Position numbers and translations under genes: made by a program. A DNA stretch of 64,000 bases from Pseudarthrobacter sp. BIM B-2242 (lineage in GTDB: Bacteria; Actinomycetota; Actinomycetes; Actinomycetales; Micrococcaceae). The notes beneath the pieces are model-generated. The model had not been told where the DNA came from, ran no database searches, and was given only the letters and a program-made list of their open reading frames with translations. The stretch is taken from assembly GCF_014764445.1 (NCBI RefSeq), contig NZ_CP061721.1:1674001-1738000 (forward strand). Reading direction: 5' to 3'. Positions 1 to 8,747 of this stretch are shown here, piece after piece (position 1 is the first letter of the stretch; every line of letters starts with the position of its first letter).

Positions 1-412
1 CGGCGTACAGCCACACACCCTCATCGGCGAGGTCATCGCGGGCCACACCGGTCACGGTGGCGTAGCGCAGCTGCATGGCCTGGACACTCCGGGCCACCTT
101 GGTGGGCTCGAACATGTCCACCGGGGAGGGCTTGCCGGTATCGATCTGGCAGAAATCACAGCGCCGGGTGCACTCGGACCCGCCGATCAGGAACGTGGCT
201 TCCTTGTCTTCCCAGCACTCAAAAATGTTCGGGCAGCCGGCCTCTTCACAGACCGTGTGCAGGCCTTCCTTTTTGACCAGGTTCTTGAGCTGGACATACT
301 CAGGACCCATCTGGACCTTGGCCTTGATCCACTCCGGCTTCCGCTCCACGGGTACAGCGGAGTTACGCTGCTCAACGCGCAGCAGCTTCCGGCCTTCTGG
401 TGCCAATGTCAC
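1..412 (-). CDS. lipA: Lipoyl synthase LipA, N-terminal part (runs off the window edge)
   Basis: Radical-SAM enzyme that inserts two sulfurs into protein-bound octanoyl groups to make lipoyl cofactors. Only the first 137 residues lie in the window. The translation shows both cysteine sets of the family: [12 protein letters not shown] for the auxiliary cluster and CTRRCDFC for the radical-SAM [4Fe-4S] cluster. The start is GTG at 412-410, which overlaps the TGA of lipB by 4 bp (GTGA), so the two are almost certainly translationally coupled. The lipB-lipA order fits the pathway: LipB loads octanoate, then LipA adds sulfur. The likely clients here include SucB encoded at 8748-10502. The identification is firm; the C-terminal end cannot be judged. 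Confidence 0.96.
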   Translation of the reverse strand, partial: MTLAPEGRKLLRVEQRNSAVPVERKPEWIKAKVQMGPEYVQLKNLVKKEGLHTVCEEAGCPNIFECWEDKEATFLIGGSECTRRCDFCQIDTGKPSPVDMFEPTKVARSVQAMQLRYATVTGVARDDLADEGVWLYA

Positions 413-1077
413 AGGAGCGCTCCTTCGGGGTTTGAAACGAGCGCTTCTTCGTGTTTGCGGAACTCGTCCATAAACCGTTCGGCGATATCGCTCGGGTTGA
501 TGTTTTTGCCGGCTTCGATGGACATCGTGGTAACGCCGGCGTCCGTGATGCCACAGGCGATGATCTGGCCATAGGGTGCCAGGTCATTGTTGCAGTTGAT
601 GGCGACCCCGTGCATGGTGACGCCGTCCAGGACACGGATGCCGATGGCGGCAATCTTCCGGTCCGGACCCTTGGTGTCCGCGGGGATCCACACTCCGGCG
701 CGTCCCTGGATGCGCCCGGCGTTAATGCCATAGTCCGCCATGACGGCAATCATGACGGCCTCGAGCCGCTCAACATAGTCGCGGATGCCCGAGCGGTTCT
801 TCAGTTTGAGGATGGGGTAGGCGATCAGCTGGCCGGGGCCATGCCAGGTCAGCTTTCCGCCGCGGTCCACTGGCACCACGGGGGTGCCGTCCAACGGGCG
901 CTCGTGCTCTTCTGTGAGCTTGCCGGCCGTGTACACAGCCGCATGTTCGAGGACGAGAACTGTGCTGGGCGCTTGGCCCGCGACGACTTTGGCGTGGATT
1001 TCGCGCTGTAGGTCCCAGCCGCGGACGTAGTCAACGAAGTCCGGGGCGAGACCCACCTGTGAAAACTCAAGAGTCAT
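409..1077 (-). CDS. lipB: Octanoyltransferase LipB
   Basis: Transfers octanoyl from acyl carrier protein to lipoyl domains, the first step of lipoate biosynthesis. At 222 aa it has the usual family length. Visible motifs are [13 protein letters not shown] at residues 72-84, the catalytic lysine in RKIAAIG (about K141) and the catalytic cysteine in IIACGI (about C175). It overlaps lipA by 4 bp. The start has no Shine-Dalgarno sequence; TAAGCT lies 7 nt upstream of the ATG, which fits a leaderless actinobacterial transcript. Confidence 0.96.
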   Translation of the reverse strand: MTLEFSQVGLAPDFVDYVRGWDLQREIHAKVVAGQAPSTVLVLEHAAVYTAGKLTEEHERPLDGTPVVPVDRGGKLTWHGPGQLIAYPILKLKNRSGIRDYVERLEAVMIAVMADYGINAGRIQGRAGVWIPADTKGPDRKIAAIGIRVLDGVTMHGVAINCNNDLAPYGQIIACGITDAGVTTMSIEAGKNINPSDIAERFMDEFRKHEEALVSNPEGALL

Positions 1078-1084
1078 GGCATCC

Positions 1085-1090
1085 AGCTTA
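1085..1090 (-). promoter_or_regulatory. Putative -10 box for a leaderless lipB transcript
   Basis: On the minus strand TAAGCT is followed by 7 nt and then the lipB ATG. It matches the TANNNT hexamer spaced 6-7 nt from leaderless starts in actinobacteria. No purine-rich ribosome site precedes the start. The motif was seen in the sequence; the leaderless reading is inference. Confidence 0.5.
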
Positions 1091-1216
1091 GACCCCGGTT
1101 TGTAAGGGGTCCGATATAAGTGGCGGACCTCTCATACACTGCCGGCCACTGCACTGGACGGGGCAGCCCTGTGGATAACTTCTGCAGGCTTCCGCGGAAT
1201 CCGCTAGACATGACCC

Positions 1217-3010
1217 ATGGATGATTTCACTGCTCCGGACGTGCCCGGCTTTATGGTGGGACGGGTGCTGGGCAGAGGCGGAAGTTCAACCGTTTGGCTG
1301 GTCACCGAGGAAAGGTCCGGCCGCGACTTTGCGTTGAAATGCCTTGGCGTCAAACACGGCCGGCGGGCCGCCGATCCCTGGCCAGCGGGTGCAGCAGCAG
1401 ATGAGGGCCTCCGCCGGGAAATCCGGATCCTGTCCGTACTCGACCATCAGCATCTTATTAAGGCCCATGACGCCGTCAGGTTCACGCCGAAACCGGGGCC
1501 GGCAGGGACCGCGGAAACGGGCGCCGGCGGAATCGGCCTGCTGCTGGACTATGCGCCCGGCGGCTCGCTTGCAGAGCTTGTGGGAGGCCGGCGCAAACTT
1601 CCCGTGGGGGAGACGGTGACGGTGCTGACCCCTATCGCCCAGGTACTGGGCTACCTGCACGCCAAGGGTTTCACTCACGGCGATGTCTCGCCGGGAAATG
1701 TCCTGTTTACCGGGCACGGCAAACCGATGCTGTCCGACGTCGGCATTGCCAGGATGGTAGGCGACGCCGCGGCAGTGCCGGACTGCGGCACGGCTGGCTT
1801 TATGGACCCGGCCCCGGTGGACGCCATCCGGGCCGGACTCCAGCCGGAACGCGACGTGTACTCGCTGGCGGCGCTGGGGTGGTACTGCCTTACGGGTGAG
1901 CCGCCGCGCCGGACCGCGGAGCGGCCGCCCCTGTCCCTCCTCCTCCCGGATGTGCCGCCGGAGCTGGCCGCCGCCCTGGAGGCAGGCCTTAACGAGGACC
2001 GGCGGCTGCGGCCCGGTGCCGTGGAGCTGGCGACGGCGATCTACCGCAGCGCGCCACCCTTGCCCATAGATCTCGCGTCCTCCGTCCATGCCACCGTTAT
2101 CCCGCAGCTTCTGACCCGGCGTCGTGTCCCGGAACATCCCGAGGGGGCCGTCCGGAGCGGCCTGCGGGCCTGGGGACGCAGGCTGTCGACGTCGCGCTGG
2201 TCCGGGCTGGTCGGGGCGCGCCAGAAGCTGCCGTTCCCGGAAAGCGATAAGCCCGTGCCGCGGGGAAAGCACGCAGTGGTTCCGGGTGAAACGCGGCGGG
2301 CGAAGAACCTGGGACCCATGAAGCCCGGCGCTGAACCATCCGGGCCCGATCGCAGGAGCAATGTGGTGCCGAAGGCAGGGCAAAGGCGCGGGACGCTTCT
2401 GCTGGCGGCAGGCGCTGTGGCCGTGGCGGCCGGCACCATCTGGACGGCCGGCGCGTTTGGCCCGGGCGGACCGCTGGAAGGCCCGGCCGGGGCAGGACCA
2501 CAGATAGTCGGCACTGAGCTGGCGGACAGCACGCAGAGTGGTCCGGGCGGGAACACTGACGGGCCGGCGGCACCTGGCAATGCTGACACGGGGATTCCGG
2601 CAGCCGTCGCGGCGCAGCTCGGTTCGACTGACCCGGCCGAGGCAGTCCGCGCGCTGGCTGCCGTGCGGTCGCTGGCGTTCAGCTCCGGCAGGCTGGAGCT
2701 CCTGGACCTTGTTAACGCGCCGGGCTCCACGGCGGCCGCCGCCGATGCGCGGCTCAAAGACGAGCTGCAGGCATCCGGGCGGCTCCTGGCCGGTTTCTCC
2801 AGCACGGTCTCCAACATCGAGGTCGAGCAGGGACGTTCAGCCAGCCAGGCGGTAGTCGGCGTGACGTCGGCAACCTCGTCCTATGTGGAACAGGACAGTG
2901 CGGGCCAGGTGCTGGCCGCCGGCGCCCCTGGCACGGAACAGGTCCTTCGGCTCGTGCTCGTTTTCCTGGACGGGCAGTGGCGGATTACGGATGTTCTGCC
3001 AGGCTCCTGA
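1217..3010 (+). CDS. Membrane-anchored serine/threonine protein kinase with C-terminal extracytoplasmic region
   Basis: 597 aa. An N-terminal Hanks-type kinase domain covers about residues 10-270: glycine loop GRGGSSTVWLV, ATP lysine about K41 (FALKCLG), catalytic loop HGDVSPGN (D156, N161) in place of HRDLKPEN, and metal-binding DVG (D174) in place of DFG. The catalytic Lys, Asp, Asn and Asp are all kept, so activity is plausible despite the divergent loop. A basic and proline-rich juxtamembrane region follows, then one membrane segment near residues 390-412 and an Ala/Gly-rich outer domain of about 180 residues without PASTA repeats. The ligand and substrates are unknown. TAGACA lies 6 nt before the ATG, a weak leaderless-type -10 box. 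It ends 21 bp from the convergent gene at 3032. Confidence 0.85.
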   Translation: MDDFTAPDVPGFMVGRVLGRGGSSTVWLVTEERSGRDFALKCLGVKHGRRAADPWPAGAAADEGLRREIRILSVLDHQHLIKAHDAVRFTPKPGPAGTAETGAGGIGLLLDYAPGGSLAELVGGRRKLPVGETVTVLTPIAQVLGYLHAKGFTHGDVSPGNVLFTGHGKPMLSDVGIARMVGDAAAVPDCGTAGFMDPAPVDAIRAGLQPERDVYSLAALGWYCLTGEPPRRTAERPPLSLLLPDVPPELAAALEAGLNEDRRLRPGAVELATAIYRSAPPLPIDLASSVHATVIPQLLTRRRVPEHPEGAVRSGLRAWGRRLSTSRWSGLVGARQKLPFPESDKPVPRGKHAVVPGETRRAKNLGPMKPGAEPSGPDRRSNVVPKAGQRRGTLLLAAGAVAVAAGTIWTAGAFGPGGPLEGPAGAGPQIVGTELADSTQSGPGGNTDGPAAPGNADTGIPAAVAAQLGSTDPAEAVRALAAVRSLAFSSGRLELLDLVNAPGSTAAAADARLKDELQASGRLLAGFSSTVSNIEVEQGRSASQAVVGVTSATSSYVEQDSAGQVLAAGAPGTEQVLRLVLVFLDGQWRITDVLPGS

Positions 3011-3031
3011 CGGTCCGGCCCCGGGCTTCGC

Positions 3032-3922
3032 TCAGCGGGCGGCCACCCACGCCGCAGCTTGGGTGAGGGACGGATGCTGCCACTGGAATCCGGCGGCTTC
3101 CAGCACTGCCGGCTCCATCCGTTTGCCGGACAGGAGGAGTTCGTTGGCCATTTTGCCCATGACCAGCCGGAGTGCCGGTGCCGGCACCCGAAAGAAGGCC
3201 GGACGGTGCAGCGCCGAGGCCAGCGCTCCGATCAATGAGTTCACGTCCGCTTCCTGGGGGGCGCACACGTTCACCGGGCCGTGAATGTCCGAGCGTGCCA
3301 GGAACTCAAAGACGGCGCAGATGTCCGGCAAAGTAATCCAGGGCCAATACTGCCTGCCATTGCCCAGGGGACCGCCTACGCCGAGCCGAAGCAGCGGCAA
3401 CAGCCGCCCCATGGAGCCCCCCGAGCGGCTGAGGACAATCCCGGAACGGGTGGTGACCACGCGGACGCCGGCCGGCGCCTCGTGCGCGGCGGCCTCCCAC
3501 TCCACGCAGATCCGGGCGAGGATGCCGGAACCCGGCGAGGCATCTTCGCGAAGCTGCGCGGACCCCGAATCGCCGTAGAAATCGGCCCCGGACTGGCTGA
3601 TGAATGTCCGCGGCGGGTTTTCGAGCTTACCCATGGCCTCAACCAGGGTGCCCGTTGCCCTGAGCCGTGAACTGAGCAGCTCCCTGATCCGGGAACTGGT
3701 CCAGGGACGGTCGCCTATCCCAGCTCCTGACAGGTTGATCACGGCGTCAGCGCCGGCCAGCGCCGCCGGGTCGAGGCGGTGAGCTTCGGGATCCCACTGT
3801 ATTTCAGCGGGAGAGGCGGGCTTGCGGCGAACCAGGGTGACTACCTCGTGGCCGGCCTGCCGCAGCGAAGCTGACAACGGGGTCCCGATCAGGCCGGAGG
3901 CGCCGGAGATGACGATGTGCAT
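3032..3922 (-). CDS. TIGR01777-type NAD(P)-dependent epimerase (SDR superfamily, DUF1731)
   Basis: 296 aa from the chosen ATG. The Rossmann nucleotide-binding motif GASGLIGTPL sits at the very N terminus (MHIVISGASGLIG), which supports this start; an in-frame GTG at 3946 would add eight residues and has no support. The C-terminal RVPAPALRLVMGKMANELLLSG region is typical of the DUF1731 part of the family. The substrate is unknown; the relative YfcH is also uncharacterised. It converges with the kinase gene and is transcribed divergently from the tricorn gene at 4005, so the 82-bp gap holds both promoters. Confidence 0.88.
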   Translation of the reverse strand: MHIVISGASGLIGTPLSASLRQAGHEVVTLVRRKPASPAEIQWDPEAHRLDPAALAGADAVINLSGAGIGDRPWTSSRIRELLSSRLRATGTLVEAMGKLENPPRTFISQSGADFYGDSGSAQLREDASPGSGILARICVEWEAAAHEAPAGVRVVTTRSGIVLSRSGGSMGRLLPLLRLGVGGPLGNGRQYWPWITLPDICAVFEFLARSDIHGPVNVCAPQEADVNSLIGALASALHRPAFFRVPAPALRLVMGKMANELLLSGKRMEPAVLEAAGFQWQHPSLTQAAAWVAAR

Positions 3923-3992
3923 GGTCCATCTCACCACGGCGGACACCCTGACGGAACCGTACTACCTCCCGTCGACGTCAGCGCAGGTTGAC

Positions 3993-3998
3993 TATGAT
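3993..3998 (+). promoter_or_regulatory. Putative -10 box (TATGAT) for leaderless tricorn mRNA
   Basis: TATGAT is followed by six nucleotides and then the ATG at 4005. There is no ribosome-binding site between them, so transcription would start at or next to the A of the ATG. It is a close match to the actinobacterial TANNNT box. Confidence 0.55.
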
Positions 3999-4004
3999 CG
4001 AACG

Positions 4005-7000
4005 ATGACTTCTTCGAGCTACTTCCGATTTCCGCATGTCCACGGCGATCTGGTCACGTTTGTGGCGGAGGACGACGTCTGGATTGCGCCCCTCAGCGGT
4101 GGCCGGGCGTGGCGTGTTTCTTCCCTGCAGCTGCCCGCCCGCAACCCGCGCTTCACGCCTGACGGCAAGCGTCTCGTCTGGACTGTCATCCAGGGCACCG
4201 CGCCGGAAGTCGTATCGGCGGAAGTGGATGGCGGCGGCTACCGGCAGCTGACCTATTTCGGCCACAGCAGCACCAGGGTCAAGGGCTTCACCGCCGGCGG
4301 CGACGTGGTGGTGACCAGTGCCTTCCGCCAGGCCGAGAGCCGGCACACGTATGCCTACACCGTCCCCGTTGACGGCGGCTGGGCTGAGGAACTCCCGTTC
4401 GGGCCTGTCGAATCAGTGGCATTCGGCCCCGAAGTCGGCGACGAGCGCCCGGTTGTCCTGGCCAGTGTTCTCTCGCGCGAACCTGCCTGGTGGAAGCGGT
4501 ACCGCGGCGGGACAGCCGGCAAGCTCTGGATTGATGCCGACGGAAACGGCGAGTTCGAACGGCTTGTTCCTGAGCTGGAGGGAAACCTTACCGATCCCCT
4601 TTGGGTTGGCGGCCGGATCGCGTTCCTGTCAGACCACGAAGGGTACGGAAATCTTTACTCCGTGCTTCCCGGCGGCAGCGACCTGCGCCGCCACACGGAC
4701 CACGAGGACTTCTACGTCAGGCACGCCGCCAGCGACGGCGAGCGGGTCATCTTCGAATCCGCGGGTGAGCTCTGGGTCCTGAACGATCTGTCGTCGGATG
4801 CGGTGCGGCTGGACATCACCCTGGGCTCGGCCTCGCAATCACGGCGCCCGGCCCTTCTGAAAGCAGCCAGGCATCTGGGCGAGGCCGTTCCCGACGCCGG
4901 CGGTTCCGCCAGTGCCGTCGAGGCCCACGGCACCGTGCACTGGATCCGGCACAAGGACGGCCCCTCCCGCATTGTGGAGGCCACACCCGGCGTCCGGGCA
5001 CGGCTGCCCCGGCCGGTCGACGGCGGCCGGCTCGCCTATGTGGCCGACCACGACGGCGTAGAGGCCATCTACATCAAGGAAATCGCGGCCGAGGTTACCG
5101 CCCCGACAACTACTGCTGCACACGCTCCTGCCGGCACAGCATCTCCGAACGCAGCCCCCGGTACGGCCCGGACCGAGGCTCCGGCCGGACACCAGGCGGC
5201 GGCACTGCCCCGGCCGGTGCCTGCCGCGGGCAAGGCAGCTGTGGCGACTGCCGACGTCGTGGTCCCGGTGGCCGACGACGCGGGCTCAGACGATGCCGCT
5301 GCTGAGTCCGGTGCGGTGGCTGTTCGCCAGGCCACGGGCGCCGCCGCTGCCGACGTACAGCGACCTGAAACCACCCGCATCGCCTTCCCCAAGCCGACAC
5401 GGGCCAGCGCACTGGAAGCAAGCCCGGACGGCAAGTGGCTGGCCGTGGGAACCTCCTTCGGCGATGTGTATGTGGCGAACACGTCAACGGGCGTGCTGTC
5501 GCTGGTCACCAGCATCGGCGAGGGAACCATTGAGGAACTGGCATGGTCGCCGGACTCGCAGTGGCTGGCCTGGTCTGAGCCGGTCACGTCGTTCGGTTCC
5601 AGAAGCCGGCTGCGGCTTGCCAGCGTCACGGAACCAGGCGGCAGCCCGGTGGAGGTCACCGACGGCCGCTTCTGCGACCAGTCGCCAAGCTTCACGCCCG
5701 ACGGAAAATTCCTGGCCTTCCTGTCCAACCGCAGCTTCGACCCTGTTTATGACGGCCACTCGTTCGACCTGTCTTTCCCGAGCCCCATCAAGCCGTACCT
5801 CGTGGCACTTGCAGCCACCACGCCTTCGCCCTTTGGCCCGGCAGTGGACATGGCGCCCGCCGCAGGCATCGACGAAGAAACCGGCGGGGCAGACGTTGCC
5901 CCGGTCCGGGTGGACTCCGAAGGACTGGCCCACCGTGTCATCGGTGTCCCGGTGCCGCAGGGCAACTACACCGCGCTGAGGGCCACGGACGGTGCCCTGC
6001 TGTGGCTGGACTGGGCCCTCGCGGGCGTCACCGGTGACGGCAAGGCCAGCAAGGAAGACAAGGACGCCCGCCCCAGCCTGGTCCGGTTTGACCTCGCCCG
6101 GCGCAAGCCGGCCACACTGGTTGAAGCCCTGGACAGCTACCGGCTCTCCGGGGACGGCAAGAAGGTGGTGCTGATCAGCGACAAGCAGGTCAGTGTTGTT
6201 CCTGCGGATGCCAAGGCCGATGAAGAATCAGGCCAGCTGGTCAAGGTTGACCTGGGCAGGATCCGCGTGATGATGGACCCGCTCAGCGTCTGGGGCCAGG
6301 CCTTTGACGAGGCATGGCGCCTGCAGCGCGACTTCTTCTGGGCGGAGGACATGGCCGGCCAGGACTGGGAGTCGGTCCACAAGCGTTACCGCCCGCTGGT
6401 GGACAGGCTGGGTTCGCATGACGACCTGGTGGACCTGCTCTGGGAACTCCACGGCGAACTGGGCACGTCGCATGCGTACGTCAAGCCGGCCATGGTGACG
6501 GAAAACGGCAGCAACGGCCAGGGCCGTCTGGGCGCGGACCTGGCTTTGACCCCCGAGGGCTGGGAAATCACCCGCATCCTGGCGGGGGAGTCCTCCGATC
6601 CGTTGGCCACCTCTCCGCTCACCCGGCCGGGCGCTGCCGCCATGGCCGGGGACGTTCTCCTGGCCATTGACGGCGTGCCCCTGTCCGATTCCGTGTCGCC
6701 GGCCATGCAGCTGGTGGGCGCCGCCGGGCGGGCCGTGGAGCTGACCCTCCGGAACGGGGCAGGACACGGAGCCGAGGCAGGCAAACAGCGGCGCATCGCG
6801 GTTGTCCCCGTCAGGGACGAGGAGCGCCTCCGCTACCAGGAGTGGGTCGCGGCAAACCGCAGGACCGTCCGGGAGGCCTCCGGCGGGCGCTACGGGTACC
6901 TGCACATTCCGGACATGATGGCGAACGGCTGGGCCCAGCTGCACCGGGACCTGGACACCGAAACAGCGCTGGACGGGCTGATCGTGGATGTCCGCCGGAA

Positions 7001-7526
7001 CCGTGGCGGGCACACGTCCCAGCTTGTTGCCGAGCTGATCGGCCGCAAGGTTACCGGCTGGAGCATGCCGCGCGGCGAACGCCCCCGGACCTACCCGCAC
7101 CACGCCCCGCGCGGCCCGGTGATCATCCTCGCCGATGAGTTCGCAGGGTCCGACGGCGACATCATCACCCAGGTGTCCAAGCTGCGGGGAATCGGCCCCG
7201 TGATCGGCACCCGCACCTGGGGCGGCGTGGTGGGCATCGACAACAGGTTCGCCCTTGCCGACGGCACGGGCGTGACGCAGCCCCGGTATGCCAACTGGTT
7301 TGCCGGCGGCGTGGGATGGTCCGTGGAGAACTACGGCGTTGACCCGGATATCGAGGTCACCTTCCCCCCGCACGCCTACGCCGCGGGCACGGATCCGCAG
7401 CTCGAATACGGCATCGGGGCACTCAAGGAAATGATTCAGGAGCTGCCCACGGACAAGCCCCCGGCACGGGAAGGCTACCGCCTCCTGCGGCCGGCCCCGC
7501 TCCCGGCCCGCCGGAACGGCGCCTAA
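4005..7526 (+). CDS. Tricorn protease homologue (S41 family)
   Basis: 1173 aa from ATG 4005. This start was chosen because it opens with the conserved propeller sequence (SYFRFPHVHGD); earlier in-frame codons overlap the divergent gene. Tricorn is a large cytoplasmic protease that shortens peptides released by the proteasome. The N-terminal half carries WD40/PD40-type propeller blades (FTPDGKRLVWT, SPDGKWLAVG, SFTPDGKFLAFLS). A PDZ-like segment lies around residues 850-920 and the S41 core follows. The likely catalytic residues are Ser-His in GTSHAYV (about 821-822), Ser in FAGSDGD (about 1049) and Glu in SVENYGVDPD (about 1108), equivalent to the known tetrad. Residues about 361-455 form an Ala/Pro/Thr-rich insert between the propellers. 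A leucyl aminopeptidase that could finish degradation lies at 12260-13783. Confidence 0.93.
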   Translation: MTSSSYFRFPHVHGDLVTFVAEDDVWIAPLSGGRAWRVSSLQLPARNPRFTPDGKRLVWTVIQGTAPEVVSAEVDGGGYRQLTYFGHSSTRVKGFTAGGDVVVTSAFRQAESRHTYAYTVPVDGGWAEELPFGPVESVAFGPEVGDERPVVLASVLSREPAWWKRYRGGTAGKLWIDADGNGEFERLVPELEGNLTDPLWVGGRIAFLSDHEGYGNLYSVLPGGSDLRRHTDHEDFYVRHAASDGERVIFESAGELWVLNDLSSDAVRLDITLGSASQSRRPALLKAARHLGEAVPDAGGSASAVEAHGTVHWIRHKDGPSRIVEATPGVRARLPRPVDGGRLAYVADHDGVEAIYIKEIAAEVTAPTTTAAHAPAGTASPNAAPGTARTEAPAGHQAAALPRPVPAAGKAAVATADVVVPVADDAGSDDAAAESGAVAVRQATGAAAADVQRPETTRIAFPKPTRASALEASPDGKWLAVGTSFGDVYVANTSTGVLSLVTSIGEGTIEELAWSPDSQWLAWSEPVTSFGSRSRLRLASVTEPGGSPVEVTDGRFCDQSPSFTPDGKFLAFLSNRSFDPVYDGHSFDLSFPSPIKPYLVALAATTPSPFGPAVDMAPAAGIDEETGGADVAPVRVDSEGLAHRVIGVPVPQGNYTALRATDGALLWLDWALAGVTGDGKASKEDKDARPSLVRFDLARRKPATLVEALDSYRLSGDGKKVVLISDKQVSVVPADAKADEESGQLVKVDLGRIRVMMDPLSVWGQAFDEAWRLQRDFFWAEDMAGQDWESVHKRYRPLVDRLGSHDDLVDLLWELHGELGTSHAYVKPAMVTENGSNGQGRLGADLALTPEGWEITRILAGESSDPLATSPLTRPGAAAMAGDVLLAIDGVPLSDSVSPAMQLVGAAGRAVELTLRNGAGHGAEAGKQRRIAVVPVRDEERLRYQEWVAANRRTVREASGGRYGYLHIPDMMANGWAQLHRDLDTETALDGLIVDVRRNRGGHTSQLVAELIGRKVTGWSMPRGERPRTYPHHAPRGPVIILADEFAGSDGDIITQVSKLRGIGPVIGTRTWGGVVGIDNRFALADGTGVTQPRYANWFAGGVGWSVENYGVDPDIEVTFPPHAYAAGTDPQLEYGIGALKEMIQELPTDKPPAREGYRLLRPAPLPARRNGA

Positions 7527-7547
7527 CCAGCGTTCCGAACCCACAGC

Positions 7548-7592
7548 AAAGGCCCTGCCCCGTCCGGTCATCCGGGCGGGGCAGGGCCTTTT
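7548..7592. terminator. Hairpin terminator between tricorn and osmC-like gene
   Basis: Perfect 15-bp arms (7548-7562 and 7577-7591) with a GC-rich stem ending in AAA/TTT, so U residues follow the stem on either strand. It sits between convergent genes and probably works in both directions. Confidence 0.85.
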
Positions 7593-7626
7593 CCATGACC
7601 AACGGCGGTTTACACCGCCTGCCGGA

Positions 7627-8055
7627 TCAGGACTGCAGGGAAGCGTCCAGGGTGATCTTGATGCTGGCGAGGGCACCGGAGACCGGGCAGCCGGTCTTGG
7701 CCTCGCCGGCGATCCGCTGGAACTCCTCTTCGGAGAGGCCAGGGACCCTCGCGGACACCGTCAGGTGGCTTCCGGTGATGCCGGTGCCCGGCACGAAAGT
7801 GACGTCCGCTTTGGTGTTGATTTCCTCGGGGGCGTGACCGGCCTGGGCAAGCATGTTGCTGAACGCCATCGAGAAGCAGCTGGCGTGGGCTGCGGCGATC
7901 AGCTCTTCGGGGCTGGTCTTGCCCTCGGCCGCTTCGGTGCGCGCCTTCCAGGTGACGTCGAAGGTGCCCAGGCCGGAGCTGTCCAGGGTCGTCTGACCCG
8001 ATCCTGACATCAGGTCGCCGTTCCATACTGTGTGCGCGCTGCGTGTTGCTGCCAT
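7627..8055 (-). CDS. OsmC family peroxidase-like protein
   Basis: 142 aa. OsmC/Ohr proteins reduce organic hydroperoxides with two cysteines. The conserved HASCFSMAFS motif around residue 57 carries the first cysteine, and the second is in TGCPVSGAL near residue 121. Family features TWKARTE and KTSPEELIAAAHA are present, so it belongs to the OsmC rather than the Ohr branch. The ATG at 8055 is preceded by GAGGAG at suitable spacing; an in-frame GTG at 8061 would overlap that ribosome site and was rejected. It converges with the tricorn gene. Confidence 0.93.
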   Translation of the reverse strand: MAATRSAHTVWNGDLMSGSGQTTLDSSGLGTFDVTWKARTEAAEGKTSPEELIAAAHASCFSMAFSNMLAQAGHAPEEINTKADVTFVPGTGITGSHLTVSARVPGLSEEEFQRIAGEAKTGCPVSGALASIKITLDASLQS

Positions 8056-8191
8056 GTCCACTCCTCAAAGTCGATTCGAACCGGGGCGGCCATTGCCGTG
8101 CCCCGCCGGTTCCCATCCTAGGGATTCCGGTGCACGCGTGCACCGGGTGTCCGCTCTCAGTGGATTATGACTGCAGAAGGTGCTTAAAGCG

Positions 8192-8230
8192 CGACGGCGG
8201 CGCTCCCGGATGAGGGGAGCGCCGCCGTCG
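8192..8230 (-). terminator. Hairpin after the small membrane protein gene
   Basis: Perfect 16-bp inverted repeat (8192-8207 and 8215-8230) with a 7-nt loop, 20 bp beyond the stop of the minus-strand gene ending at 8250. The T run is short. It is the likely terminator for that gene and may also insulate osmC. Confidence 0.75.
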
Positions 8231-8249
8231 TTCGTGGTGCTGCGGGCAG

Positions 8250-8600
8250 TCAGTTCCAGATGGTGGCGATGGCGATGTTGAGCAGGGCAAGTCCGCCAAC
8301 GCCGTGGGCGAGGCCCTTGCTGATGTCCTCACCGTTCTTGTACTTGCGCCGGCCGATGAAGGCGAGCACGCCGACAGCCAGGGCGATGGCGAACTTCACG
8401 CCGAGCTTGAAGTAGTTCGCGTCCATATCCAGCGCCGGGATCAGGCCCATCAGCACGATGCCCGTCAGGAGCTGAAGCATGGCACCATCAAACTGCCGCG
8501 GGTGGACGGTGGGCTTCTTCATGTTCCCGATCCAGATGCCCACGATCATGGCGGCGCCGACGATGTGCAAAAAGACCACGATGTTGTAGACGATAATCAT
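8250..8600 (-). CDS. Small four-helix membrane protein of unknown function
   Basis: 116 aa with about four predicted membrane segments: an N-terminal helix (IVVFLHIVGAAMIVGIWIG), one around LLTGIVLMGLIPAL, one around FAIALAVGVLAFIG and a C-terminal one (GVGGLALLNIAIATIW). The first helix carries a histidine, reminiscent of small membrane proteins that bind haem or act as CopD-like units, but no family assignment is made. It stands alone. TAGACT lies 6 nt before the ATG and there is no ribosome site, so the mRNA is probably leaderless. Confidence 0.8.
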   Translation of the reverse strand: MIIVYNIVVFLHIVGAAMIVGIWIGNMKKPTVHPRQFDGAMLQLLTGIVLMGLIPALDMDANYFKLGVKFAIALAVGVLAFIGRRKYKNGEDISKGLAHGVGGLALLNIAIATIWN

Positions 8601-8606
8601 GGGTTC

Positions 8607-8612
8607 AGTCTA
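8607..8612 (-). promoter_or_regulatory. Putative -10 box (TAGACT) for a leaderless transcript
   Basis: On the minus strand TAGACT, then GAACCC (6 nt), then the ATG of the gene at 8250-8600. The same hexamer and spacing precede the DinB gene at 31925. Confidence 0.55.
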
Positions 8613-8682
8613 GCCAGACCCTTCTACGGCATGTAGCAAAGCCACGCAGGCGGGTGCCGCGAAAACCGGACGGGACAACAAA

Positions 8683-8724
8683 GCGGGGCAGGAGCCGGTG
8701 GTTTCCCACCGGCGCCTGCCCCGC
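8683..8724 (-). terminator. Terminator downstream of sucB
   Basis: Inverted repeat with 19-nt arms (8683-8701 and 8706-8724), one mismatch and a 4-nt loop, followed on the minus strand by a short T-rich stretch (TTTGTT). It begins 24 bp after the sucB stop. Confidence 0.85.
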
Positions 8725-8747
8725 CGTCGTTCGCTGAAGCCTGCGGG

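Noticed and set aside
1217..3010. Kinase gene as a pseudokinase
   Set aside because: The ATP-binding Lys and the catalytic and metal-binding Asp residues are all present.
6228..7676. Long open frames antisense to tricorn, pepA (12191-13921), cydDC (26821-28110 and 28144-30213) and others
   Set aside because: In high-GC DNA the opposite strand of real genes is often open. Their products have no recognisable domains and mirror the codon bias of the genuine genes.
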